Shown: positions 19,950-28,107 of the stretch, one piece after another | Numbering within the stretch: the first letter of the stretch is position 1 | Layout: the number at the start of each line of letters is the position of its first letter | From: Pectobacterium brasiliense | GTDB taxonomy: Bacteria; Pseudomonadota; Gammaproteobacteria; Enterobacterales; Enterobacteriaceae | DNA: 42,681 bases | Assembly: GCF_013449685.1 (NCBI RefSeq) | Contig: NZ_JACDSF010000021.1 | Span: forward strand, 1-42,681 | Direction: 5' to 3' | Made by a program: the position numbers and the translations under genes | The notes under the pieces: model-generated | What the model was told of the DNA's origin: nothing | What the model saw: only the letters and a program-made list of their open reading frames with translations | Database searches by the model: none

Positions 19950-20849
19950 ATGAACCTTCCTCCCGAACCCGTCATGGCCGTTGCCACGCTTGATGAAGAG
20001 ACGATACGTTCGCCGTGGCGCGACTTCGTTCAGGTCTTTATCCGTAACCCGATGGCGCTGGTCTCCAGCGGCTTCGTCCTGCTATTGGTACTGGTCGCCA
20101 TTTTCGCGCCCTGGCTGGCACCGTGGAACCCAATGGAGCCCGACTGGATGGCGCTGGCTTCACCGCCTTCAGCGGCGCACTGGATGGGCACCGACGATCT
20201 CGGGCGCGATGTGATGAGCCGTATCATCTACGGCGCACGCATCTCGCTATATATCGGCATTTTCTCCGTTACTCTCGGCATGTTGGTCGGCATCGTGCTC
20301 GGCCTGCTGGCAGGCTACTACGGCCGCTGGGTCGATACGCTGATCATGCGCGGTTCCGACGTGCTGTTCGCCTTTCCTGGCATGCTGCTGGCAATTGCGG
20401 TCGTCGCGATCCTCGGCCCCGGCCTGAATAACGTGATTATCGCCGTCGCGGTCTTCAGCGTACCGGTCTTCGCCCGCATCGTGCGTGCCTCTACGCTGTC
20501 GCTGAAACAGGCGGCCTATGTGGAAGCGGTACGCTGTGCCGGTGCGCCGGATCGCATCGTGCTGATGCGCCACATCCTGCCCGGCACGCTGCCTAACGTG
20601 ATCGTCTATTTCACCATGCGTATCGGTACCAGCATCCTGACCGCGGCAGGCCTGAGCTTCATCGGCCTTGGCCCAGAGCCGGACGTACCGGAATGGGGCA
20701 ATATTCTGGCAATGAGCCGTAGCCTGATGATGGCAGGTGCCTGGCACGTTAGCGTGTTCCCAGGTCTGGCGATCTTCTTCACCGTGCTGGCGTTTAACCT
20801 GCTTGGGGATGCGCTGCGTGATACGCTCGATCCCAAACTAAAAAGCTGA
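19950..20849 (+). CDS. Peptide ABC transporter permease (GsiD-like)
   Basis: A 299-residue inner-membrane protein of the DppC/GsiD type. The N-terminal cytoplasmic segment leads into the first helix (ALVSSGFVLLLVLVAIFAPW), followed by the conserved HWMGTDDLGRDVMSRIIYGA region. The EAA loop is EAVRCAGAPDRIVLMRHILP. With the other permease subunit it forms the heterodimeric channel of the importer. The next gene begins 8 bases after its stop. Confidence 0.93.
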   Translation: MNLPPEPVMAVATLDEETIRSPWRDFVQVFIRNPMALVSSGFVLLLVLVAIFAPWLAPWNPMEPDWMALASPPSAAHWMGTDDLGRDVMSRIIYGARISLYIGIFSVTLGMLVGIVLGLLAGYYGRWVDTLIMRGSDVLFAFPGMLLAIAVVAILGPGLNNVIIAVAVFSVPVFARIVRASTLSLKQAAYVEAVRCAGAPDRIVLMRHILPGTLPNVIVYFTMRIGTSILTAAGLSFIGLGPEPDVPEWGNILAMSRSLMMAGAWHVSVFPGLAIFFTVLAFNLLGDALRDTLDPKLKS

Positions 20850-20857
20850 GGAAGGCG

Positions 20858-21958
20858 ATGCGCGGCGATCACCCGATGAACGATTATCACCAACAGCAGC
20901 AGGCGCTGTTGCTACAACGCTGGAAAACGATGCGGCAGTTGGGTACGCCGCGCTCGGCTAGCGGACCGCATAACAGCATTAGCGATGTGGCAGGCGTGCG
21001 CGTCGGCCACTGCACATTGGCGGCAGGCGAAGTGCAAACCGGCGTCACGGCGATTGTGCCGCCCAGCGAGAACCTGTTCACCCAGCCTCTGCCCTGCGGC
21101 GCGGCGGTGCTGAACGGCTTCGCTAAACCCGTCGGACTGGTACAGATCAAGGAGTTGGGGCTGCTGCAAACGCCCATCCTGCTCAGCAATACGCTGGCAA
21201 CTGGCACGTTGTTTACTACGCTGGTACGCGACGCCATTGCCCGCAATCCTGAACTGGGTCGCACGTTGCCGACGGTGAACCCGCTGGCGCTGGAGTGCAA
21301 CGACGGCTGGCTGAACGACATTCAGGCGCTGGCGGTGACGGAACACATGGCGCGACAGGCGCTGGACAGTGCCGCAGACAGTTTCGCACGCGGCAGCGTC
21401 GGCGCTGGACGCGGGATGAGCTGCTTTAGCCTGAAAGGCGGCATCGGCACCGCATCGCGCCTGATTCCTGAATTGAATGCCACGCTCGGCGTGTTGGTGC
21501 TGGCAAACTTCGGCACGCTTTCCTCACTGACGCTGGACGGCGTGCAGATGGGCGACGCTATCGCGCCTATCCTGCCCGAGCTCGCACCGCAGCAGGACGC
21601 CGGATCGATCATCATTATCATGGCGACGGATGCCCCGCTTGATGCCCGCCAGCTCAAGCGTATCGCCAAGCGTGCCGGTGCAGGATTAGGCCGGCTCGGC
21701 AGCTATTGGGGACACGGTTCCGGCGATATCGCCGTCGCATTCTCCACCTGCCCGCAGCCGCAACCGCCGGAGGATGCGCAGCTTGAATCGCTGTTAAGCG
21801 CCGCCGCCGACGCCACCGAACACGCTGTACTCGACGCCATGCTTCAGGCAGACGCCGTGACTGGTTTTCGCGGCCATCATCGTCCGACGCTGCCACAGGC
21901 GTTGGACAGGCTGGCTGCGACTCTTTATCCATACGCAAATTCTCCCGTAGGAAACTGA
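20858..21958 (+). CDS. P1 family (DmpA-type) self-processing aminopeptidase
   Basis: A 366-residue member of the S58/DmpA N-terminal nucleophile family. DmpA from Ochrobactrum is an aminopeptidase acting on L- and D-amino-acid amides and peptides; relatives cleave beta-peptides. Precursors self-cleave before a Ser that becomes the nucleophile. Here the AGSIIIIMATDAPL motif places the scissile Gly249-Ser250 bond, and upstream conserved segments include SISDVAGVRVGHCT (about residues 40-53) and GIGTASRL. There is no signal peptide, so it acts in the cytoplasm on imported peptides. AGGAAGG lies before the ATG at 20858. The stop shares an A with the next start (ATGA), implying translational coupling. 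Confidence 0.88.
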   Translation: MRGDHPMNDYHQQQQALLLQRWKTMRQLGTPRSASGPHNSISDVAGVRVGHCTLAAGEVQTGVTAIVPPSENLFTQPLPCGAAVLNGFAKPVGLVQIKELGLLQTPILLSNTLATGTLFTTLVRDAIARNPELGRTLPTVNPLALECNDGWLNDIQALAVTEHMARQALDSAADSFARGSVGAGRGMSCFSLKGGIGTASRLIPELNATLGVLVLANFGTLSSLTLDGVQMGDAIAPILPELAPQQDAGSIIIIMATDAPLDARQLKRIAKRAGAGLGRLGSYWGHGSGDIAVAFSTCPQPQPPEDAQLESLLSAAADATEHAVLDAMLQADAVTGFRGHHRPTLPQALDRLAATLYPYANSPVGN

Positions 21959-22782
21959 TGATGAAAGTGTTTATCTCTGCTGATATCGAAGGGATCGCAG
22001 GCGTGATGCGCCCGGAACAGTGCAGCCCTGGCACCGCGGAATATCAACTGGCACGCGGCCTGATGGAGCAGGAAGTGAACGCCGCGATTGACGGTGCGTT
22101 CGCGGGTGGCGCAACAGAGGTGGTGGTCGCCGACAGCCATGCGGCAATGGTCAATCTGCGCGCGGAGAACATCGACGCCCGCGCCCGACTGGTACAGGGC
22201 AAACCGCGCGGCTATTCGATGGTAGAAGGGCTGGAGCAACAGCAGTTCGACGGCCTGATGTTCATCGGCTACCACAGCGCGGCGGGCGAGTTTGGCGTGC
22301 TGTCGCATACCATCAACGGTCGTGCGTTCTACCGCGTGCGCATCAACGGTGAAATCATGGGCGAGAGCGACATCTACGCTGCCGCCGGCGTAGAACAGAA
22401 GACACCACTCTGGTTGGTCAGCGGTGACGACACGCTCCAGCGCTGGATCGCCCGCTACTACCCCGCCACCGACTACACCTGCGTCAAGCGCGCGATTTCG
22501 CAGCACGCAGCCGAATCCCTCAGCACTGAACAGGCGCGTCAGGTGATTCGTGACGCGGCAAAAGCGGCGGTGGAAAAAGCGCACCGGACGCTGAATTCGC
22601 GGATTCAGGCACCCTACCGCCTTGAACTGATGGTGGCAAAACCGATACTGGCCGATCTATTCTGTCTGCTGCCGAATGTGGAACGTTTGGATGCCATAAC
22701 CGTAGGTTATACGGCGCAAAGCATGCGGGAAATCACCAGCCTGCTAGGTGCCTTCTCCTATCTGGCGACAACGCAAAACTGA
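21958..22782 (+). CDS. M55 family D-aminopeptidase (DppA-like)
   Basis: A 274-residue zinc peptidase of the DppA family, whose Bacillus subtilis founder removes N-terminal D-amino acids such as D-Ala from short peptides. The SADIEG motif near the N-terminus supplies Asp and Glu zinc ligands (the SxDxEG signature). DSHAAM, GYHSAAG and MGESDIY supply the further His and Glu positions expected in the family. There is no signal peptide. A second ATG follows immediately at 21961. The overlap with the DmpA-type gene suggests a matched pair of peptidases acting on what the importer brings in. Confidence 0.9.
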   Translation: MMKVFISADIEGIAGVMRPEQCSPGTAEYQLARGLMEQEVNAAIDGAFAGGATEVVVADSHAAMVNLRAENIDARARLVQGKPRGYSMVEGLEQQQFDGLMFIGYHSAAGEFGVLSHTINGRAFYRVRINGEIMGESDIYAAAGVEQKTPLWLVSGDDTLQRWIARYYPATDYTCVKRAISQHAAESLSTEQARQVIRDAAKAAVEKAHRTLNSRIQAPYRLELMVAKPILADLFCLLPNVERLDAITVGYTAQSMREITSLLGAFSYLATTQN

Positions 22783-22794
22783 TTCCAGTTTATC

Positions 22795-22813
22795 CGCCCC
22801 TTATTCCGGGGCG
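22795..22813 (+). other. Small GC hairpin in the gap before iaaA
   Basis: CGCCCC and GGGGCG pair across a 7-base loop between the M55 peptidase stop and the iaaA start. There is no T-run, so it is more likely an RNA-stability or partial-attenuation element than a terminator. Confidence 0.4.
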
Positions 22814-22841
22814 TAAACCGATTGAAAAGAGAATTTATCGC

Positions 22842-23789
22842 ATGACAAAGCCCGTGATTGTGATCCACGGTGGCGCAGGTGCGCTGACCCGCTCAGCTAT
22901 GAGTGCTGAAAAAGAGCAACGCTACCTGGCCGCATTGTCCGAGATTGTCGCCAGCGGACAGCGCATTCTGGCTGAAAACGGCAGCGCGCTGGATGCCGTA
23001 ACGGAAGCCGTTCGCCTGTTGGAAGAGTGTCCGTTATTCAATGCCGGACATGGTTCGGTTTTCACCCACGCGGAAACCCACGAACTGGATGCCAGCATTA
23101 TGGACGGACGCTCGCTGGATGCCGGTGCGGTGAGCTGCGTCAGCCATATCCGTAACCCGATTCTGGCCGCGCGTACCGTACTCGAAGCCAGTCAACATGT
23201 GATGTTTACTGCCGACGGCGCAGAGGCATTTGCACAGCAGCACGGTCTGGAGATGGTTGATCCGGCGTTTTTCTCCACCGACGAACGCCGCCAGCAGTTG
23301 CATAACGCGCAGGCAGGTTCAGGCCGCGTCATCCTCGATCATGATGGCCAGAACGACCCTATCGATCCTGACCGTAAATTCGGCACCGTCGGCGCGGTCG
23401 CACTGGACAGCGCGGGCAACCTCGCGGCAGCAACCTCGACGGGCGGCATGACCAACAAACAGGCCGGACGCGTAGGTGACAGCCCCATCATCGGCGCAGG
23501 CTGCTACGCCAATAACCAGACGGTCGCCGTTTCCTGCACCGGTACGGGTGAAGTCTTTATGCGTGCCGTCGCCGCTTATGATGTTTCGGCGCTGATGGAA
23601 TACGCCGGACTCACGCTACAGCAGGCCAGCGATCGCGTCGTGATGGAGAAACTGGTGCGGATGGACGGCAGCGGTGGGCTAATTGCCGTCGACAAAGCGG
23701 GCAACATTGCCCTGCCGTTTAATAGCGAAGGCATGTACCGCGGCTATGGCTATGTGGGAGAAGCCCCCGTCGCCGATATTTATCGCTAA
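22842..23789 (+). CDS. iaaA: Isoaspartyl peptidase/L-asparaginase (IaaA-like)
   Basis: A 315-residue N-terminal-nucleophile hydrolase. It self-cleaves in RKFGTVGAV, exposing Thr182 as the nucleophile, and carries the downstream STGGMTNKQAGRVGDSPIIG and CTGTGEVF motifs of the plant-type asparaginase family. E. coli IaaA hydrolyses beta-aspartyl dipeptides and is encoded with the gsiABCD glutathione importer, so the pairing with a Gsi-like importer is conserved. Here it would clear isoaspartyl or related side-chain-linked peptides. It starts 59 bases after the M55 gene, with a small GC-rich hairpin (22795-22813) between them. Confidence 0.92.
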   Translation: MTKPVIVIHGGAGALTRSAMSAEKEQRYLAALSEIVASGQRILAENGSALDAVTEAVRLLEECPLFNAGHGSVFTHAETHELDASIMDGRSLDAGAVSCVSHIRNPILAARTVLEASQHVMFTADGAEAFAQQHGLEMVDPAFFSTDERRQQLHNAQAGSGRVILDHDGQNDPIDPDRKFGTVGAVALDSAGNLAAATSTGGMTNKQAGRVGDSPIIGAGCYANNQTVAVSCTGTGEVFMRAVAAYDVSALMEYAGLTLQQASDRVVMEKLVRMDGSGGLIAVDKAGNIALPFNSEGMYRGYGYVGEAPVADIYR

Positions 23790-23839
23790 ATCTGTCGCCC
23801 TACCTATTCAGGCCGAATTGCACCATTTTCGACCATGAC

Positions 23840-23874
23840 GCCCAATTATGGAACATTGCGCACCATAATTGGGC
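23840..23874. promoter_or_regulatory. Inverted repeat upstream of the LysR gene
   Basis: GCCCAATTATGG (23840-23851) and CCATAATTGGGC (23863-23874) are perfect complements across an 11-base spacer. The site lies 127 bases before the regulator start, in the 212-base gap after iaaA. LysR proteins commonly bind interrupted dyads near their own genes. No T-run follows, so a terminator role is less likely. Confidence 0.55.
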
Positions 23875-24001
23875 AAGGCTATTATTAAGAAACGCCGCTG
23901 GGCGGGCAGGAACGAAATTAGAAACTGGCGTAATAATTGCAGGCATTTTGATTATTACTCATACGATGCTCACCAGAAAGCGTCAGCCGGAGCCTGCACT
24001 C

Positions 24002-24910
24002 ATGCGACTACGCCATATTGAAATTTTCCAGGCCATTGTTCAGGCAGGTACCATCAGCGGCGCTGCCCGCTTACTCAACGTCTCACAGCCGAACGTCAGC
24101 CGGGTATTGAATCACGCAGAGCAGCAGCTCGGTTTTTCCCTGTTTGAACGTCGCACACAGGGAATGATCGCCACCGAAGAAGGGCTGCGCCTGATACCGA
24201 AAGTGCAGGAACTTTTCAGCCATCTGCAAAGCATCAGTTCACTCACCGAACAAATCAAAACCAGCAAGGCCCACTCCGTAAGGCTGGGTGCAGCACATGC
24301 GTTCGGACAAATGATCGTGGCGCCAACGCTGGTGGAATTTCATAAGCAGGCCGCCTCGGTTAACGTCGAACTGGTTACCGAACACTTCAGCACGCTGTGC
24401 CAGAACATCCTGCAAAACCAGCTCGATTTCGCGCTGATCTTTGGCCAGCAGGTGCCGTCCGAGCTGCTGGCAGAACCGCTGTTCCAGTCCACAATGGTTG
24501 CCCTATTGCCGAAAGACAGCCCGATAAACGGCCCTGTCTCGCTGGAATGGCTGTGCAACAACAATCTGCTGATGATGCAGCATAAGGATCCGCTCGGTCA
24601 GGTGCTACACCGTGCGCTGCGCGACAAAGCGCTACAGCCAGCGGCGTCGCTCTACATCAAAACCTACTCGGTGATTGCCGACATGGTGCTGGCGGGCGGC
24701 GGAACGGGCATCGTCGATCTCTTTACCGCCTGTCGCTATGCTGACCGGCTCAAGATCGTCCCTATCGATCAGCCGCTGCCTTTTGAAGTCACGCTGATCA
24801 GCCGCCGTGACAACCCACAGTCACAGGCGACACTGCAGTTAAAACAGATGATGAAAAATCGCTGTCGCGACATTGCCAGACAGAACGAAGCCTTACTTTA
24901 CGCCGCCTGA
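24002..24910 (+). CDS. LysR family transcriptional regulator
   Basis: A 302-residue regulator with an N-terminal winged helix-turn-helix (FQAIVQAGTISGAARLLNVS, then QPNVSRVLNHAEQQLGFSLF) and a C-terminal periplasmic-binding-protein-like effector domain. ATG at 24002 is preferred over ATG at 23948 because GGAG lies 9 bases upstream and the protein then starts right at the usual MRLRHIEIF. It is in the same orientation as the peptide cluster but separated by 212 bases with its own dyad. It is the obvious candidate regulator of the cluster, which is an inference from position. Confidence 0.88.
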   Translation: MRLRHIEIFQAIVQAGTISGAARLLNVSQPNVSRVLNHAEQQLGFSLFERRTQGMIATEEGLRLIPKVQELFSHLQSISSLTEQIKTSKAHSVRLGAAHAFGQMIVAPTLVEFHKQAASVNVELVTEHFSTLCQNILQNQLDFALIFGQQVPSELLAEPLFQSTMVALLPKDSPINGPVSLEWLCNNNLLMMQHKDPLGQVLHRALRDKALQPAASLYIKTYSVIADMVLAGGGTGIVDLFTACRYADRLKIVPIDQPLPFEVTLISRRDNPQSQATLQLKQMMKNRCRDIARQNEALLYAA

Positions 24911-24943
24911 TTCTCGACAGGTGGCACCATGTAGGCGGTTTTT
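24903..24943 (+). terminator. Terminator after the LysR gene
   Basis: CCGCCT (24903-24908, overlapping the stop codon) pairs with AGGCGG (24933-24938), with a further GGTGGCACC pairing inside, and is followed by five T. It closes the inserted peptide cluster just before yicC. Confidence 0.6.
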
Positions 24944-24969
24944 CCTATCCCCTGCACGGGACTCAACGC

Positions 24970-24975
24970 TATAAT
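24970..24975 (+). promoter_or_regulatory. -10 element of the yicC promoter
   Basis: A perfect TATAAT lies 33 bases before the yicC start. The -35 region is weak. The promoter probably belongs to the ancestral rph-yicC intergenic region. Confidence 0.5.
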
Positions 24976-25008
24976 CCGTCTCATCATTTGCTCTACAGGT
25001 ATGCACCA

Positions 25009-25872
25009 ATGATTCGCAGCATGACCGCTTACGCCCGCCGAGAGATCAAGGGCAACTGGGGAAGCGCAGCCTGGGAACTGCGTTCCGTTAACCAGCGCTA
25101 TCTGGAAACCTATCTTCGTTTACCGGAACAATTCCGCAGCCTCGAACCTGTCGCCCGTGAGCGCATCCGCGCCCGCTTAACCCGTGGAAAAATCGAATGC
25201 AACCTGCGTTTTGAGCTCGATCCGAGCGCGCAAAGTGCGCTGATCCTGAACGAAAAATTGGCGAAACAGCTGGTTAATGCCGCCAACTGGGTCAAGATGC
25301 AGAGCGACGAAGGGGAAATCAATCCGGTTGATATCCTGCGCTGGCCCGGCGTGATGTCGGCGGAAGAGCAGGATCTGGACGCCATCAGCGCCGAACTGCT
25401 GACCGCGCTAGAAGGCGCGTTGGATGATTTCATCGCCGCCCGCGAAAGCGAAGGTGATGCGCTGAAAGGGATGATCGAACAGCGTCTGGCTGGCGTCAGC
25501 GCCGAAGTCGTCAAAGTCCGCGCTCAAATGCCGAACATCCTGCTCTGGCAGCGTGAACGCCTGCAAAGCAAGCTGGAAGATGCGCAGGTACAGCTGGAAA
25601 ATAACCGTCTGGAACAGGAACTGGTGCTGATGGCGCAGCGCGTCGATGTCGCGGAAGAACTCGACCGCCTCGACGCTCACGTCAAAGAAACCTACAAGAT
25701 CCTGAAAAAAGAAGAAGCCGTCGGCCGCCGCCTCGACTTCATGATGCAGGAATTCAACCGCGAATCGAACACGCTGGCATCGAAATCCATCAACGCCGAC
25801 GTCACCGCGTCAGCCATTGAACTGAAAGTGCTGATCGAGCAAATGCGGGAACAAATCCAAAACATCGAATAA
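25009..25872 (+). CDS. yicC: YicC/YloC family endoribonuclease
   Basis: A 287-residue protein matching E. coli YicC along its length, with the N-terminus MIRSMTAYARREIKGNWGSA and the C-terminus IELKVLIEQMREQIQNIE. YicC-type proteins are now regarded as metal-dependent endoribonucleases that act on structured RNA. The ATG at 25009 gives the E. coli length; the longer frame from 24988 lies too close to the promoter. In E. coli it is adjacent to and divergent from rph. Here 10.6 kb separates the two, and accessory DNA begins just downstream. Confidence 0.96.
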   Translation: MIRSMTAYARREIKGNWGSAAWELRSVNQRYLETYLRLPEQFRSLEPVARERIRARLTRGKIECNLRFELDPSAQSALILNEKLAKQLVNAANWVKMQSDEGEINPVDILRWPGVMSAEEQDLDAISAELLTALEGALDDFIAARESEGDALKGMIEQRLAGVSAEVVKVRAQMPNILLWQRERLQSKLEDAQVQLENNRLEQELVLMAQRVDVAEELDRLDAHVKETYKILKKEEAVGRRLDFMMQEFNRESNTLASKSINADVTASAIELKVLIEQMREQIQNIE

Positions 25873-25916
25873 CGTTTCACGCCATCTCGCGTTGTCTCAT
25901 TAAGTCTCGTCAGGAT

Positions 25917-25946
25917 AAAAAGGCCATTGTAAATACTGGCCTTTTC
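25917..25946 (+). terminator. Terminator after yicC
   Basis: AAAAGGCCA and TGGCCTTTT form a 9-bp stem with a 10-base loop ending in a T-rich tail, 45 bases after the yicC stop. Confidence 0.8.
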
Positions 25947-26052
25947 TGTTTTATATAGTCTCATATCGTATCACTAGAGCGCGTACTTGAAGTGTGCTTA
26001 AAGGTGTACTTATTTAGTCTTAAGTACATTCGTTTAAGTACACTCCCCTGAT

Positions 26053-26456
26053 GGTCACGTATTCAATATGTAGATCAGGTCATTGCAGATAATGTTCACG
26101 CTCGATGAATGTGCCGATTATCGAGTTTTTTAAGGTGCGTACAACGGCATTAATACTGATATGCAGCGCCCGTGCGGTATCGCGAATACCGGCATTGTTC
26201 ATGGCAAGGTCAACAATTTTCTCTTTCATACCCTGCTGACAGGCACGATATTCATACTCAAGCTGAAAACTTCGACAACAGGTCTGACAGCGGAAGCGCT
26301 GATGACCGATGCTTCCCAGTCCATGTTTTTTAACCGGATCTGTTTGCTCACAAAATGGGCATTTTACCTCAACCGTTGCCATCAGGCTCTTCTTCTAAAT
26401 ATTTCGGAAAACAGATGAACGTTCTACCTGACGATCACCGAGTTGAATACGTGACC
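26053..26456 (-). mobile_element. IS1-family deletion derivative
   Basis: A roughly 404-bp element with perfect 14-base terminal inverted repeats: GGTCACGTATTCAA at 26053-26066 and its complement at 26443-26456. It contains an insA-like gene but almost no insB, so it is an internally deleted copy dependent on a related transposase elsewhere. No 8-9 base target duplication is visible at its ends. Its right end replaces the natural 3' end of the hipA gene. Confidence 0.75.
26080..26382 (-). pseudogene. IS1-family InsA joined to a remnant of InsB
   Basis: The 100-residue frame is an InsA protein. It has the zinc-ribbon Cys pairs CPFCEQ and CQTCCRS and a helix-turn-helix region (ARALHISINAVVRTLKN). 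The A6C slip site used by IS1 for the -1 frameshift that makes the InsAB' transposase is present near 26130 (minus strand TTAAAAAACTC). Only about ten residues (ending EREHYLQ, like the InsB C-terminus) follow, so the catalytic DDE part is gone. By analogy with IS1, InsA alone acts as a repressor and terminal-repeat binder. Confidence 0.75.
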
Positions 26457-27790
26457 GCATTTTCCTGTTTGCGCTGATCCAATGTCTTAGCAATCGCAGA
26501 CACTGTTGTTTTACTGATCCCTTGTTGCTTGGCAAGATAAGTAAATTGACTGATGGCTTCTGCGACTTCTTCAATGACTTGCCTTGCATCATTCCAATTC
26601 GCAAAGCCAGCACTGGTAGCAAATTTTTGCATCACCTTAAGCGGTGGCGCTTTGCCATAACCTCCGAACGCAGTGGCGTGTTCGTTGAATGGATGTGGGC
26701 TGTAGGTAACATCGTAAAAAGGTGCAGGATTCCATTGACCGTCATCCGCTTGCAAAAACGCCCAATTTTTACTGTGGTCGTCTTGATTAGACGACAGCAA
26801 GTTAAAAATGGCGCGGCGAAATTGCAGTTGTCCAGCCGCTGGAGATTTACACAACTGACGGCTGGCTTTAACCAAGTCAATATAATCCAAACTTGGCGTT
26901 CGAAAGTCTGCATCCAGCAGCCCGCAAGCGCTGTGCATATGCAATCGACCTGAACTGAGTTGACTGCCTGAGTCGGCCTGTTCAGTGACATAATCAAAAC
27001 GCTTAAGCGCTAACCAGGCAGATGCAGCGCTTGAAGATGGTGCTTCAATAAGTTGCCAGACTGGTGGTTGACACTTAGCTTGCTCAGCCATTTGCAAATA
27101 AACCGCCTCACACAAACCTTCTTCATGGCCGAGCGGGAGATTTTTTGAGGTAAATTTAATCAGCCAAGCCTCATCTTTAGGCTGAGCAAAGGTTCGACAA
27201 TGCCGAGCTTCTCCAGCAGGCATATAAATCTGCGCTTTAGGCCTTGCCCCACCCGAACTACCTCCGGCGACTAATGCGGCCAACACCTGTTGCGTATGCC
27301 CATCTAACTCATCGTGATTATCATCCATATAATCTGACATCGAAGAATCGAACAGCGTTTGCGCTTCTAAGCCTAAAGTAGCTAAATCAATGTCCGCGTT
27401 CGTCGTGGCTGAAAACTCAGACACCGGAGAAAAAGACAATGCTCCCATGCCTTTATCACCGACAAAGGCCAGTCTATCCATCGCCGTTAATTGATTAGGC
27501 AGGATGCCCTTTTGCCGGAAAATACGATCTTGCAACAGCATGCCCCAGCCATCGGGCAAACAATCTCCAAATACGCCATGTACACCTTGGTGCGGCGCTT
27601 TAGGAGCGGCTTGAACTTGCGCATTCGCTTGTAAGGTAAACGGTGATAAATTGCCAAACTGCTGCAAATAGTCGTCAGCATACTGAAAAAAAACGCCTTG
27701 CCGATTCTGTGCCAAGACTCCAACAGATATTTGTTCACCTGAGCTTAGCGTACGAGTAACGGATAGTTTTTGAATGGGTTTAAAACTCAT
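26435..27790 (-). CDS. hipA: HipA-type serine/threonine kinase toxin, C-terminus altered by an insertion
   Basis: HipA toxins are kinases; E. coli HipA phosphorylates glutamyl-tRNA synthetase and causes persistence. In this 451-residue protein the Gly-rich ATP loop GGSSGGARPK lies at residues 176-185, the catalytic NQDDHSKN at 335-342 (Asp337 in the DxHxxN pattern) and the metal-binding DVT at 360-362. The last six residues (VTYSTR) are encoded by the terminal repeat of the IS1-family element, so the original C-terminus has been replaced, but the kinase core is complete. The start overlaps the end of the hipB gene by 11 bases. Its target cannot be predicted. Confidence 0.87.
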   Translation of the reverse strand: MSFKPIQKLSVTRTLSSGEQISVGVLAQNRQGVFFQYADDYLQQFGNLSPFTLQANAQVQAAPKAPHQGVHGVFGDCLPDGWGMLLQDRIFRQKGILPNQLTAMDRLAFVGDKGMGALSFSPVSEFSATTNADIDLATLGLEAQTLFDSSMSDYMDDNHDELDGHTQQVLAALVAGGSSGGARPKAQIYMPAGEARHCRTFAQPKDEAWLIKFTSKNLPLGHEEGLCEAVYLQMAEQAKCQPPVWQLIEAPSSSAASAWLALKRFDYVTEQADSGSQLSSGRLHMHSACGLLDADFRTPSLDYIDLVKASRQLCKSPAAGQLQFRRAIFNLLSSNQDDHSKNWAFLQADDGQWNPAPFYDVTYSPHPFNEHATAFGGYGKAPPLKVMQKFATSAGFANWNDARQVIEEVAEAISQFTYLAKQQGISKTTVSAIAKTLDQRKQENAVTYSTR

Positions 27791-28070
27791 CTTTTAGCAC
27801 CTCATCAATACTAGAAGGCATAGTGGCGCGCTCTTTGTGAGGTTGCGTGAGCTGATAAAGTCTATCCAACGAGTCTAGGGTCTGCCAGAGCAACAGCAAT
27901 TGGCGAAATGAAATTTGCCCAGTTAGCTCAAATTTCTTAATGGTGGCCGCAGGTACACAGCTTCGCTCAGCAAGCGACGCTCGTGACAGCTTTGCTCGTT
28001 GACGTAACTCTCGTAAATAAGCCGCATAGGCTTGGCTTACATCGGTATCATCAAGTAAGGTAAAATTCAT
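27780..28070 (-). CDS. hipB: HipB-type helix-turn-helix antitoxin
   Basis: A 96-residue Xre-family DNA-binding protein upstream of hipA. The helix-turn-helix is ASLAERSCVPAATIKKFELT (about residues 32-51). It should neutralise HipA and repress the operon. The start at 28070 (MNFTLLDDTD) is chosen because the upstream palindrome and -10 element lie at 28083-28107; a frame opening at 28103 overlaps them. A second, frameshifted copy of this gene lies at 34384-34676. Confidence 0.85.
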   Translation of the reverse strand: MNFTLLDDTDVSQAYAAYLRELRQRAKLSRASLAERSCVPAATIKKFELTGQISFRQLLLLWQTLDSLDRLYQLTQPHKERATMPSSIDEVLKDEF

Positions 28071-28082
28071 CCGCAAAGACCA

Positions 28083-28107
28083 AATGGATACAGTTATATC
28101 CATTATA
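28083..28107 (-). promoter_or_regulatory. hipBA promoter -10 and operator
   Basis: AATGGATA (28083-28090) and TATCCATT (28097-28104) form an 8-bp dyad with a 6-base centre. On the minus strand a perfect TATAAT (28107-28102) overlaps the dyad, 32-37 bases before the hipB start. This layout fits autorepression by HipB. The E. coli HipB operator is TATCC-N8-GGATA, so this one has the half-sites in the opposite order. Confidence 0.6.

Noticed and set aside
20030-22584. Long antisense frames across the permease and peptidase genes
   Set aside because: They are shadows of GC-rich coding sequence, with repetitive His/Arg/Gln-rich translations.
25850-25950. Attachment site at the yicC 3' end
   Set aside because: No second copy of the yicC end sequence was found elsewhere in the window, so no att pair can be claimed.
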